Of a DNA stretch of 64,000 bases, positions 45,860-58,899 are shown piece by piece. Every line of letters begins with the position of its first letter. Within the stretch, counting starts at the first letter, position 1. The stretch covers positions 3,117,834 to 3,181,833 of the forward strand of contig NC_039490.1 in the NCBI RefSeq assembly GCF_003590095.1, written 5' to 3'. The DNA comes from Trichoplusia ni (Eukaryota > Arthropoda > Insecta > Lepidoptera > Noctuidae). The notes under the pieces are model-generated. The model was not told the origin of the DNA, did not search any database, and saw nothing but the letters and a program-made list of their open reading frames with translations. A program made the position numbers and the translations under genes.

Positions 45860-48377
45860 CTAATAAAGGTTACTATCCGTTTTTATTTATTTGCTTACAA
45901 AAATATTTATTAAACTCCATGTTTTGACTATTAATATCCTTAAAGATAGAAAGACAAACTACCCCTTACACCTATAATAATCTATTTAAGTCTCAAAAAA
46001 TCAACTGAAAAACCACAAAAAACGCTCTATTTCGGGTCCGCCATTTATAAAATAAAGAAACACGATCTTTTCTGCATTTGAGGGTTAAGTTAACCCTGCG
46101 ATCGCCACATAAATCTGCTGCAAAAGGGTTGTAAATCCAACCTCCCCTACACGCCTAGTGATCTACGACCACCATTTTACTTTGACCTCCCACGTTTTTC
46201 TCTTTTAACACAAGATAGAGTGAAAAGGGGTTGAGTATGGCCTGGTGGGGGTCTAATAAAACTGGTTGTTATGTATAAATACAGATAAAAATTTCAAGGA
46301 GAACCGAAGATATGTTTCGGTTTACCCTTTCTAGTCTATTTTGTAAATTGATATTGGTTTTTGGTGCCGTTCATCTTTTGTAGGCGTAAAATTTTAATTT
46401 CCTTTCAATATAATTGCTTTAGAAATGGTTTAGACGTGTCTGTTGATTGTTAAGGAGTATTCAATTATAGTAAGCCGTTTGTTGTTATACTTGTAGTATT
46501 GAATTTTTATGTACAAGATTCGCACCTGTTAGAACATTTTATGTTATTATTTGAAGACACGTTACCAGCCTTATAGACTAACTTAAACATTTATTACAAA
46601 CGTGTAATGTTTTTTTTCATATTTAATTTAAAACGATGTTCCTGTGATCGTAATTACAAAAGAGTAATTATTGTTATAAAAGCTACAGTCCTTATAGTCA
46701 AAATGTATTTCTTTTGCGTTTTTATGTCAAGGAAAAATAGGTATTTTTGATGGTATAAAATATAAGTTTAGTCCACTACAGTTTTAAAATGTAAATATTA
46801 CATAGATACATTTTCGTCCCAGTCAAAATTAAAAAAACTATGTCAAACTAGAAAAAGGTAAACATTCCAAGCCAATCACTTTCTATTCCCTCGACCACGG
46901 GATATTTTTTACTATTTTTTAGAGATCCGTACGTTAGGTGGAAACACGGCTCACCATTAAGGTATTGACGCGGGTACTCCGCTCCTTTACGGAACCCGCA
47001 ATAATTCACAAAGAAAGCCTACCGACTGTATGGGAGCTGAGTTTGTGCACAGAGTAGTGAAGGATAACAGAAGCAAACAAAATATTGTCTTCAAGGTATT
47101 GTTGAACATTTTTTATTTGTTCAAGTGATTGTTATAAACTTATACAAGAACAGTTTTAATCCAATGGAGTAGATCCTAGCTGAGTTGAGGGACACAAAAT
47201 AGTTTATTTAAATATACGTCTTTACGGTTTAATACGTGTTTTTTTCGTGCGTGAAAAATTCATTAAAACTTCCCTGGATAACTAAACTGTAACGTATTTG
47301 TACCTTAAATTCATTATCTTGTCTTATTTTTATTCAAGATAAATCCTAAAATGAATACTATTTCAACGATATTGTATGCCAATTTAACTGAACGATTTAT
47401 TAATAGTATAAAATTACAAACAGGTAGATTATCCTTGCCATTATCATAAAAAATGAGATTAATACGTACATAAACAAACAGACAGGTCACGGATCTAAAT
47501 CTTTGAACTCTATATAGGCATTTAATTATATTTATACGAAACGGCAAACTATTAGAATACATTTAAAATTATTCATGACCTTATAAATAATAAAATTTTT
47601 GACAATATATTTCATTTCTATGTCATTCAGTTCTTAGTTTATAGCAAAAAAAAAAACACAAAAAGAAAAATATTTATATTTTTTCTTCATATTTTGCTAA
47701 TCCGAAAAGCGTAGACAAAACTTTAAGTAAAATATGGCTACTAAAAGTAAATGTATAAAAAGTATATTTATTACACTTAAAAATATCTACTGTGTACTTT
47801 TGAATAGAATTTGAATACATTTGAATATGTAACTATGAATTACATATATTCACGGTATAAGTGTCAGAATCACTTGACCGTATCTTGTATATCAATATTT
47901 TTTATTCTTTTAGTTACCAGTATTTTACAATTGATGCACAATTTTTTTTATTCAAAGAAATAAAGAAATTTTTTTAACATTATTTTGTTATGAAGTGAAG
48001 TTTTTTTTACTATCGCTATTCGATATATAAACTACTTTAAATCATTGTAAGGTTTCAAGTACAAAAACGTTTTAAAAAACCCATTCAAAACATCATTTCT
48101 TTAAGGGTAAAATATTGTTTTAATAGCTAAACAAATCATCACAGTCTCTTACAAGAAGTCCTAAGAGCTTCAAGTCCCTGTAACTTCTTTAATATTCTCT
48201 AAAATATTTCTCTCATTTTATTCTCTAAAAAAATCAGTTCTCTCTCAAAAAATTTATTAATTTACAGCTCCAAAATACAACAAAAAATCCCCACCAATAA
48301 AACACAGAACACCAAGAATACAAACTCTGTTTCAACTCTACTCTGTGGACATCAAAGACTGCCGCAGTTGGCATAAT

Positions 48378-48400
48378 TCAGCGCATACAGTATGCACTGA
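48378..48400. repeat. imperfect 23-bp dyad
   Basis: Tcagcgcatac, a central a, then gtatgcactga: 10 of 11 positions pair. Confidence 0.5.
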
Positions 48401-48630
48401 TCGGCATTTTATCGGCAATGTCGGGGGTACCTGCCTAGTTTATGTAACCGATACACTGTATTAAGACGTTCATGTAATATGTGGCTTTGTTAATACAATT
48501 CACTGCTTTATTTTGTAATTATTTACTATTGTTTTTTGTTTAAATGGGTGATTGTGTAAGATCACGACTTGGATTTGTTTGTTCGCTCTCTTGTGGATCG
48601 AAGATTTATGTGTGAATGTGGTTTGTTAAT

Positions 48631-48660
48631 TGTATGTATGTATATATGTATGTGTGTATA
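48631..48660. repeat. TATG-type microsatellite
   Basis: Tgtatgtatgtatatatgta tgtgtgtata, an imperfect tetranucleotide run. Confidence 0.7.
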
Positions 48661-49111
48661 AGTCAAGATGCGCCCAGAGAAAGGACTTTACTATTGTATC
48701 GCACACAGCGAAGCGAGATGAAAATGATTTTGTCATTCATTAATTTTAATCTTTTCTTTTTAAGGTTAACAACTATTCTAGAGATTTTTAAACTATAATA
48801 TGAAAAAAAATAGAATTACGCATGTATGTCGAAAAAAAATAAGGGTAACTAAAAGTGTTGCCAAAATAATTGTTCTACTACTAAATTAGGAATTTTACTG
48901 ACATACTTCATATTCAATTACCGTCCCTCGAGACACGTAATACCGAAGCCGTTTGACAAGCACAGAGACAGATTAACGGTACCAATACTGTCATATATCC
49001 AGTTAAGTAGGTGTCGAGTCATACAGATCTCTTTAGATAAAGCCGGATGAATACACTAGTGTCACATGTGTCCGTATCGTCTCCTGACAAGTCTGGAGAA
49101 ATCTTGATTTT

Positions 49112-49231
49112 TAGGGTTCCGCATGCAGGGGGTAAAAACGGTATAATATTACTCATGTACCGTGATAGCCAGAAAGGTGAAATTTGAAAAAGCCAGACAA
49201 TGTATTTGATAACAACAAATATTAAAAATGG
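49112..49231 (+). repeat. 'agggttccg' family repeat, copy c
   Basis: Tagggttccgcatgcagggg gtaaaaacgg, then tgtaccgtgatagccagaaa ggtgaaatttg and ataacaacaaatattaaaaa. The middle (the ccgtccgtctgtc part) is deleted relative to 23386. Confidence 0.6.
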
Positions 49232-49509
49232 ACATCGCGATTTAGCAATTTTTGCGGTCATCAATTTGTTAGGTGACCTCCATCATCAAAGAACAAATCG
49301 CTCAAATGAATTGTTTTTGAGCCTATTTGTGTAGAACCACAAGTTACAAGAGCGACTCGCACTTGACTGTTGTGTACCTATATCGATCGGATGCTCTTTA
49401 GACGTAAGAGTTTTAACGATTACTAAGTAGGAAGTGTTATGATGGTTTTCTTTTTGTTTATGATGTAGAGTTACTATACGGATAAAAGGGATTATAACTT
49501 TATTATTCA

Positions 49510-49595
49510 CTAGCTGTGGCCAGCGGCTCCGCCCGCAAAAAAAAATGAAATTGATCAGACTTGATCATAAAATCGGGGTAAAAATTATCCTGTCT
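49510..49595 (+). mobile_element. truncated retro-element-like repeat
   Basis: Ctagctgtggccagcggctc cgcccgc, then ataaaatcggggtaaaaatt atcctgtc: the head of the family at 14550 and 38523, cut off after about 85 bases. Confidence 0.6.
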
Positions 49596-49644
49596 TTATT
49601 ATAACTTTATTTTAAAAGTTGGTTTGTATTTTATTTGTTTTATC

Positions 49645-49765
49645 TAGCCCACTGTATCCCACTGCTAGGCAAATACCCATGCTTCTCTGTTCTGTGCCTC
49701 ATGGAACCAGCCCTAGCGGTTAGCGTTAAGAACGTCACGCCACCACTTCCTAGGCCTCCAATCTT
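49645..49765 (+). repeat. lepidopteran interspersed repeat fragment
   Basis: Tagcccactgtatcccactg ctaggcaaatacccat, then ctctgttctgtgcctcatgg, cgtcacgccaccacttccta and ggcctcca. The 'cccactgctgggcaaa.. ..ctgtcctgtgc' order is a familiar lepidopteran repeat. The open frame at 49635-49865 is a by-product. Confidence 0.5.
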
Positions 49766-50510
49766 GGAATTTAAATGTTTTGGGTTAATTAGTAAAGAAA
49801 ATAGTTTACTCTCTCCTGTATGTTTCTTTTCTCAAGCAATTAGCTATTCAATTCCAATAATATGACTCATTTCGTATAGAAATAACTCGGCTGGACCAGC
49901 CCACAGCTGGACATAAGTCTTTCCTTAATTACGTCATAACATTAGCTGTTCCGCGTCATATAATAAATATTTTACTATTTTCTTTTATTGTAACATCTAT
50001 TTTAAAAACTTTATATTTTAGCGTTTGACGTCATAGTTATAATAGTTTGGAAATTTATAACATTATTTAACAGTCAAATATATCGGTCTTGCGTATTTAA
50101 CTCTGACAACGGGCTTCTATGGTGCCTTAAAGCTGTATTGTTGCTGTTGTTGAAGGGGGACGACGCTACGCGAAATGTAGAGCGCTGTCCTGCTCTCTCA
50201 GTACCTAATAGTAATGTTTTAAGATTTCATAATACAGGTATAGAACTAATAAAAATATTATGTTAGTATAATCTTATACTTTGTGAAATGGGCTTAATAT
50301 GTTCGCTAATAATTGTTGTTTTTAAATGTATTTTAACTCAAAATCGTGCAATATAGTCTAATTCACAAAAAAACACCAGTGCCACAAAGCGTATCACAAA
50401 TTTCCTTCCACAATAAAACCGATTGAATCAAATCACAAACGCGCATTATACACAACATAACATTAAAATGCATACCAAATCATTAAGTTAGCTATTACAA
50501 TATATACAAA

Positions 50511-50795
50511 ATACTAGCTGACCCAGCAAACGTTGTTTTGCCTAATAAACTATTTCTAGTTGTATGTATTTCTTAATGCCACATTATAAAAAAAAACAAA
50601 AAGTTTCGTCGAAAAAATAAAATATTTTATTATAGTGTGAGCAACCCTTAACCCTTAGGGGCATGAAAAGTAGATGTTAGTCGATTCTCAGACCTACTGA
50701 ATACGCATATTAAATTTGCTAAACATCGGTTAAGCCGTTTCGGAGGAGTACGCTAACTAACATCGTGACACGGGAATTTTATATATTAGAAGATT
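50511..50795 (+). mobile_element. retro-element-like repeat, near-complete 3' copy
   Basis: Landmarks in order: tactagctgacccagcaaac gttgttttgcc, atttctagttgtatgtattt, taatgccacattat, gatgttagtcgattctcaga cctac, catcggttaagccgtttcgg aggagta and catcgtgacacgggaatttt atatattagaag. This order is that of an abundant lepidopteran element, and the copy appears little rearranged. Confidence 0.65.
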
Positions 50796-52119
50796 ATACA
50801 TAAAATACATTTTAAAGCATTGTGGTGAATGCTAACGTGGTACTAACTTAACAAGTCACCGTTAGAATTATCTAAATTGACTATTATCATACGTATTGGA
50901 TTATTATAATAATTTCGTTCTAAAAACAGTGCTTTTTGTTTCTTTTTTATTGTTCACATCTGTTCTTTGTAGATTTGAGCTTGAATTTGTGGCCCTAATA
51001 ATTTAAAAGTTACAGTAAGATAAATGTAATTTAAGAGGTTTGTAAGTGTGGAATTCTATTTCGAATTGTGTTAAAAATCTCTACTTTGTTTCGGCAACCG
51101 CTTCATTTACAAACAGTTATGTATAAAAAGAGTAGAAGAGTGAAATTTGTACCCGTATTGTTATTGAAGAAGAATGTTTGCTGCGTGGTCTACAAAGATA
51201 TCAATTCCAAAATATTTAAGTTTTCAATTTTCGCCTGTTTGTCTGCGCGTTTGTGTGCGATGAACTCTGCAAAGGATTATCCGTTGAATTGTGATTCCAT
51301 TTTTTTTTTGGGTGTTGGTAATTTATCTAAGTATGGTAGAAATATATTATATCATTAAATTATGAAACGGTCTCACGCGTATTTATCGGGATTGTCCCAC
51401 TAGTTTCGGACCCACCCAGAGTCCTTAAATATGACGCAGCGGGTTGCGGCGGGTATATTTTTCTAAATAGTTTCTAAGCAAGCTTACCAGTTATCTAATA
51501 CTCATATTTAGCAGCTTTAAATAAAAACAAATGTTTTTTTACTCTAGATGTCGTTATGTGAAAGTTACGGAATATTAGGTATTATTACTATAACATTGCT
51601 AATATCAAAATCTTTCTGTATAAATATAATAAAACTTTACTTGATCATTATCCACGGTATAAGCCTTAATTATTACACAACAGATGTCGCCACTCCATAA
51701 GCTTATTCATAATGGTTGCCAACGCTTAACATAATCCCGTGTGAAAAAACATTGGAAATAACAAAATAAATTTACAAAAAGCATTTGTCCGGAAATGTGT
51801 AATATTATATGCGTTAAAGTCTGTCATTGTATATCATTAAGGCCTACCATTTATTAAGCGAATCGTAATATATTAATGACGTTTTTAAGCTTTCTTTTGA
51901 TAGAGATAATTATAATTGGACAACTGTATTGTTAGTACTGGTTGGAGTAAAACATATTCTTGTTTAAAGAGGAAATATTATATTATTGGGATAAGTAATG
52001 CGTTTAAAATGAATAATAATAGTAACTAGAACCGTTTTTGTCTGTAAATCTCCCGCGATACGTACGCTTTTATTTTATTGCAATAGTTTAAAATAGCTGA
52101 TCATGCAAATATCGTTCTG
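50796..52119. other. no gene seen
   Basis: AT-rich. The 96-codon frame at 51068-51358 begins at GTG and has no support. Confidence 0.4.
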
Positions 52120-52235
52120 CGGGGCTGATTTGTAAGTCTAAATCATCATGCTTTAAATTTATTCGATTTGGTCCAACCGTTTAGGAGTTCAGTGACAAAC
52201 ACACATACAGTTCAACAATATAATACACGAAGAAA
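52120..52235 (+). repeat. retro-element-like repeat remnant
   Basis: Atttggtccaaccgtttagg agttcagtgacaaacacaca tacag is the conserved end portion of a lepidopteran repeat; the rest has decayed. Confidence 0.4.
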
Positions 52236-54149
52236 AAACATCAAAAACCATGAAAATTCAAACAATCAAAATCGACACCAAAATTAAATACAACCTTCTT
52301 TAAAAATAACATAAAAAATCGACAGCTAACTCACCGAACTAGCTAATGTAAAAGCCAGATTGGACACAACTCGTAAATTTATGAAGGTGAACCACGATTA
52401 TGTTAATACAACTTGTATGTCCGATATATTTGTGATTTTCTCACGAAACACGGCGACGTTTGGTCTGCCTAAAGTGTCAGTGACCCACGGGGAAATTGGT
52501 CGTTGTGTTCATATTGAAAACTGGTCATTTAAAAGGCTAAATTTTTTGATGTTCTGTTTTTTTGGTTTTATTTTGGATATGTATGTAATTTTATGTTTTA
52601 GATAAAAAAACAATTATGTATTATTTTCATGTGTTTCGCGGCGAATTTATCGTAAATAAAAAAAGGATAACAAATCAAACTTTTCTTTCAAAATATTGTG
52701 GTGAAGTGATGGAGTATAAAAACTTATTATAATAATAATTAATGACACGTCATTATTGTAATAAAATTAATCAAATATTATTTTGTACCATTTTATTAAC
52801 GCGTGGCCTCCTATTTCTTTATAGAAAAGAACGTAAATAATTTGTCATCTGCATAATTATGCGCGCTAGTAGAACACCTACTTTACTATCGAATTAACAT
52901 AAGTCACTAACAAGTAAATAACGAAGACACACTAAATATACCGAAACTAAGAGCACTAGGACTGTAGGTACAGTCAACAAAAAAAGTCCAGAAACATTGT
53001 TAAGATGTTACAATTATCAATAATAGAAACAAATTAAATAATTTAGGACTGACATTTGCACCTAAAGTAGTTCAAACATAACAATATAAAAAAAAATACT
53101 AAACAATATCTAACATAATTTATAAACAATTTTGCTGTTCAGAAACCTCCGTCACTGACTGTACGTTCAGATTTTTCCAGAAACTTCGATGTTCGGGTTT
53201 CCGAAACATTTTTGTAAGTCCACCATTAGGTAGGCCGGCCACAAAGGCGCGTGCGGTGTAGTAATTAGCAAATGGCTAAAGATCGGCAACCGATACTGAT
53301 ACCGGATTTTTTATTTTGACTTTCCCCTCACTATTCGGTTAGATCCTTTGGTTTCGAAAAAATGTAAAAGGTAACGTGTGTATACGATTACAGATACAGT
53401 TCGATGTTGTAATTTTACTTTGAGGCTGGTTTTCTGTGGCTTTGCATGCTATATTTTGTGTTTTTAATATGAATATGTGTCTAAAAAGTTAAAATCTCTT
53501 TCAAAGCCAAGTCAACAAAATATGATATTATTTTTGTAAGAGTTTTGGCTGTTACAAATAATAAAATTATAGGCAAAGATACTATAAAAAATATTGTGAG
53601 ACTCAAAAAATGACTTAATTAAATTAACCCCTAATCAATTAACATTTTTTTGCAAAAACAGTATTTATTCACTTGCTATGAATAGACATGTACAGCAATT
53701 TAAGTCAGCGTGTACAATCAAAATAACGATCAATCAAATTATCAGGAGGTCGGTTTTGTGGTCTATTATGAAAAAGTCGTGCGAAATCAACAAACTGTGA
53801 AATCGTAGAACATCGTGTGTTCAAACTAAATAAAATAGAAACAGATTAATAGTTTTAATAAACTTTCTTAACTTACATCACGATTTGATTTATGTAGGTA
53901 CCTATATACGTCACGATTTTTCATTTTGTAGTCCAAATTTCTTTTGAAGGCTCAGATCTATTTGTACGTATGATGTATTTTTGTGTTTGTCTATTGCTGA
54001 AATGATTATAACAATCATTTCAGCAATAAGAGTTTTGGGAAAGCTGTGTGTTGCCAACTGTTTAGGTGTTAAACAATTGGTCAAGGGTTTCGATTCGGGA
54101 TATTTTTAGATATACTCTGCAATGCTTAGTTAGGCAGTGGCGTTAACTA
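52236..54149. other. no gene seen; one hairpin
   Basis: AT-rich, with a hairpin at 53992-54028 and a G+C patch at 53225-53260 (ggtaggccggccacaaaggc gcgtgcggtg). A GTGAGT donor-like site on the minus strand at 52333 follows an open frame but has no good acceptor. Confidence 0.4.
53992..54028. repeat. perfect 16-bp-arm hairpin
   Basis: Tattgctgaaatgatt and its exact complement aatcatttcagcaata are separated by five bases, ataac. Confidence 0.7.
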
Positions 54150-54240
54150 TAATTTATAGCTTAAGAACAGTACCGCTGCGGCTTTGGATTTGCATGCCGA
54201 AGGTGCAGATTCAATCGCCAACCAATGTGAATTTTTCAAA
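54150..54240 (+). repeat. possible tRNA-derived SINE fragment
   Basis: Gtaccgctgcggctttggat ttgcatgccgaaggtgcaga followed by ttcaatcgcc has a B-box-like GATTCAATC at 54208. The A box is not clear. Confidence 0.25.
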
Positions 54241-55507
54241 TTGCTATATATATTTTCGTTATCATTCTAATTTAGCACTGATAAATTGGCATAAGACGAA
54301 TGTTACGTGATACTTACCTTAATACAATATTACCATAGAAGTAGCTCCCAGTGTTGGTCACACCTCATCACATGTGTCGATTTCCATCATGTATTCATCA
54401 GGTGATGGTTAAGTAATAAGATTTGGTAATAGCCCTGATATCCAACTTGACTTTTAAATTAAGTACTAACATTTTCTCAATTCGTGATCACCTGTTCAAG
54501 AGATTCACACAGCTGTGTAAAGAGTATTTTAAATTTTACGACAAAATTTAAAATCAATTATCGACTTTTAAAATCACGTCGTTCTATGATAAATATCGTA
54601 TTAAGACGTAAGCATTATCAACGTAGTTCGTCGTAAAGACCAGTATAAGTTGAGCTCTCGTTACGTTTACTGTAGATCGTCAGGGAGCTGTTATAAATTG
54701 GTAGGTTAGTTATAGATATAAAATATGTAGGCTCTATAAACTACCAAGCAATCAGAATTGATGGCAATCAACTTTGTTGATTCATTTGTTTTAAGTTCGA
54801 AATGGTCAAGTGCGTTTTTTGTTTCTATTCCTTGTTCTTTATTTGATTTTATTTACGTGTTTTTTAAACTTTAATCAAACAGAAGAGTGTTATAAGTGGG
54901 ATGTAATTTGTATATGGTATCGTAGCTTTTGAACGGATAGACCAATTTTGATGTAAGTTTTTACTTGAAAGCAAGTTTTATTTGACTATGGAGGATTTCT
55001 AGATTCCATTCTTTCCAAAATGATGTAAGTCATTTTTCTTTCAAGTTGTCTAGTTAGACCCAAGGATTAACTATGTAAACATAATGTTTTCAACTGCGGT
55101 ATTCTAATTCTAACTGTAAGGGGTAGACGTAACTGTTAATTTTAATCTCCACAACAGGTTTTATGTTTTTATGGTCCATTAATGAAGTAATTGTTAGAGT
55201 AGTATAATGTGGTCTTGTTTTATTTGTGTGTAGCAACAATTCAATAATTTATTGAAGGCAATCAAGATAATTATGAATCGAGTATAATGTTTGGATGAAA
55301 TTAGAACGAAATTGTGTAATGTTTGGTTTCGGATCGTGTTTTGTTCAGTTTAATGTGTTTTTGCTTTGAAAAATTCAAAGGACAGGGTGAAGAAGGATTT
55401 GATTTGTTTTAGGTTTAATGGATAGTGTAGTAGTTAAGTTTTATGTGGACAGATAATATATGTTTGTATTATTTTAATAATAAGTTACTTCGTATTCGCA
55501 AACTTAC
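54241..55507. other. no gene seen
   Basis: AT-rich. A consensus minus-strand donor TTAAG|GTAAGT at 54313-54319 closes a short open frame (GVTNTGSYFYGNIVL) with no acceptor in front, so it could end a first exon. Confidence 0.35.
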
Positions 55508-55564
55508 CTTATTCTAACTCATCCCGAAGATCTTCAAATGAATTTCATTTCTCGATCGTAGTAC
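55508..55564 (-). other. candidate non-coding exon (57 nt)
   Basis: Minus strand. Acceptor attcaatgttattttttcag ends at 55565; donor TAAG|GTAAGT at 55502-55507. All three frames contain stops, so it would be a leader exon; it includes a four-codon upstream frame (ATGAAATTCATTTGA). Both splice sites are close to consensus. Confidence 0.35.
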
Positions 55565-55769
55565 CTGAAAAAATAACATTGAATTAATTCCAAGCGGACA
55601 AAAATGTTACAAAAACAAAAAGCAGTGAGCTTAAATTGCTTCCTTAAATTTGTATAGGTAAGTACCAAACAAAAAGAGATATCATACTATCAAGTATCAA
55701 CAAATCAGAGAAAAAAACAACATTTAAATCGCGAACTAATCAGTCAAGCTATCCTTTGAGATGTACCGT
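55565..55769. other. no gene seen
   Basis: AT-rich sequence. Confidence 0.4.
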
Positions 55770-55915
55770 GTGAATTCTGATCGAGCCGCGGTCCCCGCAA
55801 TCGATTCTTACGACGATAATTTTAAAAAGTGATTTTTAAAAAATGCAAGAACAAAAGTGCCGACGGTCTTTCGAAATTCGCAGTTTACCGCGGCATCTGA
55901 TAAACCAATACTCGT
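55770..55915. promoter_or_regulatory. CpG-bearing patch, possible promoter for the minus strand
   Basis: Gatcgagccgcggtccccgc aatcg, agtgccgacggtctttcgaa and tttaccgcggcatctg are CpG-bearing. It lies just upstream, in minus-strand sense, of the leader-exon candidate at 55508-55564. Confidence 0.25.
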
Positions 55916-56279
55916 GTAGTCATGCAGGTGTAGATTGGCCGGTGAATAGTATTTTTTGTGTTCATAATTGGATAATTTAATACTGGTTTTGTGAAATTGT
56001 TCAGTCTATATTTTTTGGGGTGAGGTAATTTTGGTGTTATAAAATAGTGCATTGACACTATTCAATTAAAATAATTAAAATATTTAATAGATTCAATTCA
56101 AATGTTCACACGATTCAATTTTCAATTAAAGCTCCCATTCATGTTTAGGTACTAGAAATTTTGATGGTTTATGTACATCAAGCAACAAACGTCTGTTTTT
56201 CGCGAAAAAAAAGCCTTTAAAATCAGCAAAAGAACAAAACATAAAACCCTAAACCATATAAATAATTACGAATATGTTG
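55916..56279. other. no gene seen
   Basis: AT-rich sequence. Confidence 0.4.
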
Positions 56280-56405
56280 GGTCCAATTAAATCCGTCTCG
56301 TCGCCAATGCACGGCGACATGACTACAGGAGACAAAGTGTCGAGATGAAAGGCACCGCCGCCGATTGTCGCGGCATTGTATCCTCACTCGTTAGTCCGGC
56401 ATTAT
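56280..56405. promoter_or_regulatory. CpG-rich patch
   Basis: About 13 CpG in 110 bases (ccgtctcgtcgccaatgcac, ggcaccgccgccgattgtcg cggc). No TATA box, splice pair or long frame. Likely regulatory if functional. Confidence 0.3.
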
Positions 56406-58899
56406 CGTATCAAGATTTATTTTAACGATTAAGTTTGGGGTGCAAGGGGTGGACTTTAAGCGACAATTCAGATCCATGATGATAATCTTATCGAAACTAC
56501 TTATTAGTAAAAAAAACTTGTAACTACAAATAGATGCCTGTCAAAAAGGTAACTAATTTTAAGCTTGGCTATATCAACAACTGAAAAAAAAAACCAACGA
56601 AAAAAGTTTAGAGTCAAAAAACAAATGACTGTTTCCAAATTTAAGTAACGAAAAAGTTTTGTTACGTAGCATCGATAGACTAAGAATTTTATCGTTTTTA
56701 TTTTTTTTGTTGATGACACAATAATATAACGAGTATATTTGTGTATGCTACTATCACACGAGACGCTTCTTGTTACGCCACAACTTCTAATGTTATCTCT
56801 CATAGATGCAGAGAAAATACTTCAGTTTCCACTTGTGTAGCCTCCCGCTGCGCTACTAAATAAATAAAACTCGAAGACACTTGTATCTGTGAGAAGAATG
56901 CTAGAGCTTAAGAAAATTTTCATTTTCTCGATTAAAAACGAAAGTTTGATAGTGATGACTTACACTCGTAGTGATTTTTACACTAGAGAAGCTGTTCGAA
57001 ATACGTGTGCAAAACACAGTCAAATACCTAGAAAATGATTTGAACGTGTTTCAAACAAACTTTTATTTCAATACCGCACCTGTAACTGCTACTGTAACAA
57101 GAAATCCAGTGTCATTCAACTAAATTGGTTTGGAATTTTGCTTACGTCTATTCTTAAGTACACCTGTATATGATACATACAAAACTCCCTGTCTAAGTAC
57201 GACTCACAGGACAGGGAAATCAAAACTGAAAGTGAATCTCAATCGCTCCCGCTACAGCCTATGACCAACACCAGCCACAATTTCAACGATTAACGCTTAT
57301 AGCTTCAGTCATTAAACCACAATTGGGCTGCATGCACCTTCACAATTATAGGACAAACCGCCATTGTATTACAAGAAACAATATGCCTGTTTCGGTGACT
57401 ATTGCTATTTCAATGGAAATAATTTCGATTAAAATCAAAAGGATTTAGGATTTATGCGAGAAATGTTTGTCGGTTAATTAATTGTGCGGTTCGCTTTATT
57501 AAATTAAATCTATTAAATTGATATAGCAGATAATGGCAGTATCTAAGTTGGCAGTATTAAAGGTATTACATACAATTGAATTTGCCACACTTATAATCAA
57601 ATGTAATTTTTATCGAGAATAGGGGAAAGACGGACCAAGCCAAGGCAATTCAGCTTATGATTAAACACTCCGGTTGCATCAGAGTCTAGACTATCCCATA
57701 TAAATAAGCGTGAGTAAACCGTTATTAAATTAATAATTACGAATACAACCCACGAAAGTTGTAACAACAATAAAATTTTAATTAAAGGACTTATCAACAT
57801 AGCGTATATTAAAAACGCTCTCGGACAGTTTCAAGAAACAATGATAAAAACCATTGAATGGTTACTACATGGTATACTAGCCTACCAAAGGGAAAACATA
57901 AATTTTATTACCCTGTAAAAATGAACCATTAAATACATCTTTATAATCACTGTCATATACTACCATTGTCTCATATAAGGTTCGATATTTCAAGCAACAT
58001 AGCAAATTGCTTCATTTATAACGGAAGGTACCAAAAAAGTGCCACGGTACCTTCTTAGTTGTAAAATATTTAGGTTAAAAGGTATTGTAAAATTTTATTG
58101 CGCTGTAATGATTTTGATAAACATTTTCAAGGTCTTCATTTTTTGAATGCTGGTGAAATTTTTATTATTGGAAGCTGGCAAAGACGTCATTTCAAAAAAA
58201 AAACAAATATGTTTTAATCAAAATAAAAAAATCTAAAGTTTTTCTTTCAAATATGCCGTTTTCGAGGCACTTTTAAACGTTACAGTTGTGACTCTAGTTG
58301 CACTTATATCTAGGTATATCTTACGGAAAATTTGCTACAATTTCAACTTCGAAATTTTGAATCTTTCGTAAAAGATTAACAAATGTTTTGCTTTACAAAG
58401 AAAGATGGAAAGAAAGGCCACTTCAGCGGACACTGAAAAATCAAAACACACCCAGTCATGCTACTCCAAACATTTTTGAAATCGATTTAGATAATGTTAA
58501 ATATGGTTATCCATATATGTATCCATCCAATAAAAAGAAAGCTTAACTTAGCAATTTCCAATTTCTCAAAAATCTAAGCAAACAACAAATTCCATCAATA
58601 AATTGTTTACACTCGATACAAAAACCATACTGACAAACTCGCACAACACAGTTTCACAGACAAACAGTTTTTGGTCTGATGGAAACTTTCAAAAATCCAT
58701 TTCCCGTCTGGACGTCGTTCCGGTCAGACACCCCGTTGTAATCCCATGCCTATTATCTGGCAGACGAAGGGGATGAAAACTGAATTGTTTTTTAATTGTC
58801 ATACATGTTTGGGCAAAATGACAGGTAGGTAGGTAGGTATTCTAGTATAGGTTTTATCTTTGCGACACTGGTGCTGTTAGATTAGGATTTTTTTACGTG
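56406..58899. other. no gene seen; small repeats
   Basis: AT-rich. The 99-codon minus frame 56504-56803 is phenylalanine-rich and unsupported. A 9-bp dyad gaaggtacc/ggtaccttc is at 58024-58054, and an AGGT tetranucleotide run at 58823-58839. Confidence 0.4.

Larger units (their letters stand above)
45860..49111. other. no gene seen; minor repeats
   Basis: AT-rich. A repeat-like G+C patch lies at 46925-47045, with a hairpin-like gcgggtactccgctccttta cggaacccgc. An imperfect 23-base dyad is at 48378-48400, and TATG-type simple repeat at 48631-48660. The minus frame 47314-47562 has no support. Confidence 0.4.

Noticed and set aside
51068..51358. 96-codon plus frame
   Set aside because: Begins at GTG; composition is that of chance AT-rich translation; no context.
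52333..52390. Minus-strand exon ending at a GTGAGT donor
   Set aside because: The frame (WFTFINLRVVSNLAFTLASS) is open, but no acceptor with a pyrimidine tract precedes it.
56504..56803. 99-codon minus frame
   Set aside because: F/Y/S/V-rich translation of AT-rich DNA, no splice sites, no recognised domain.
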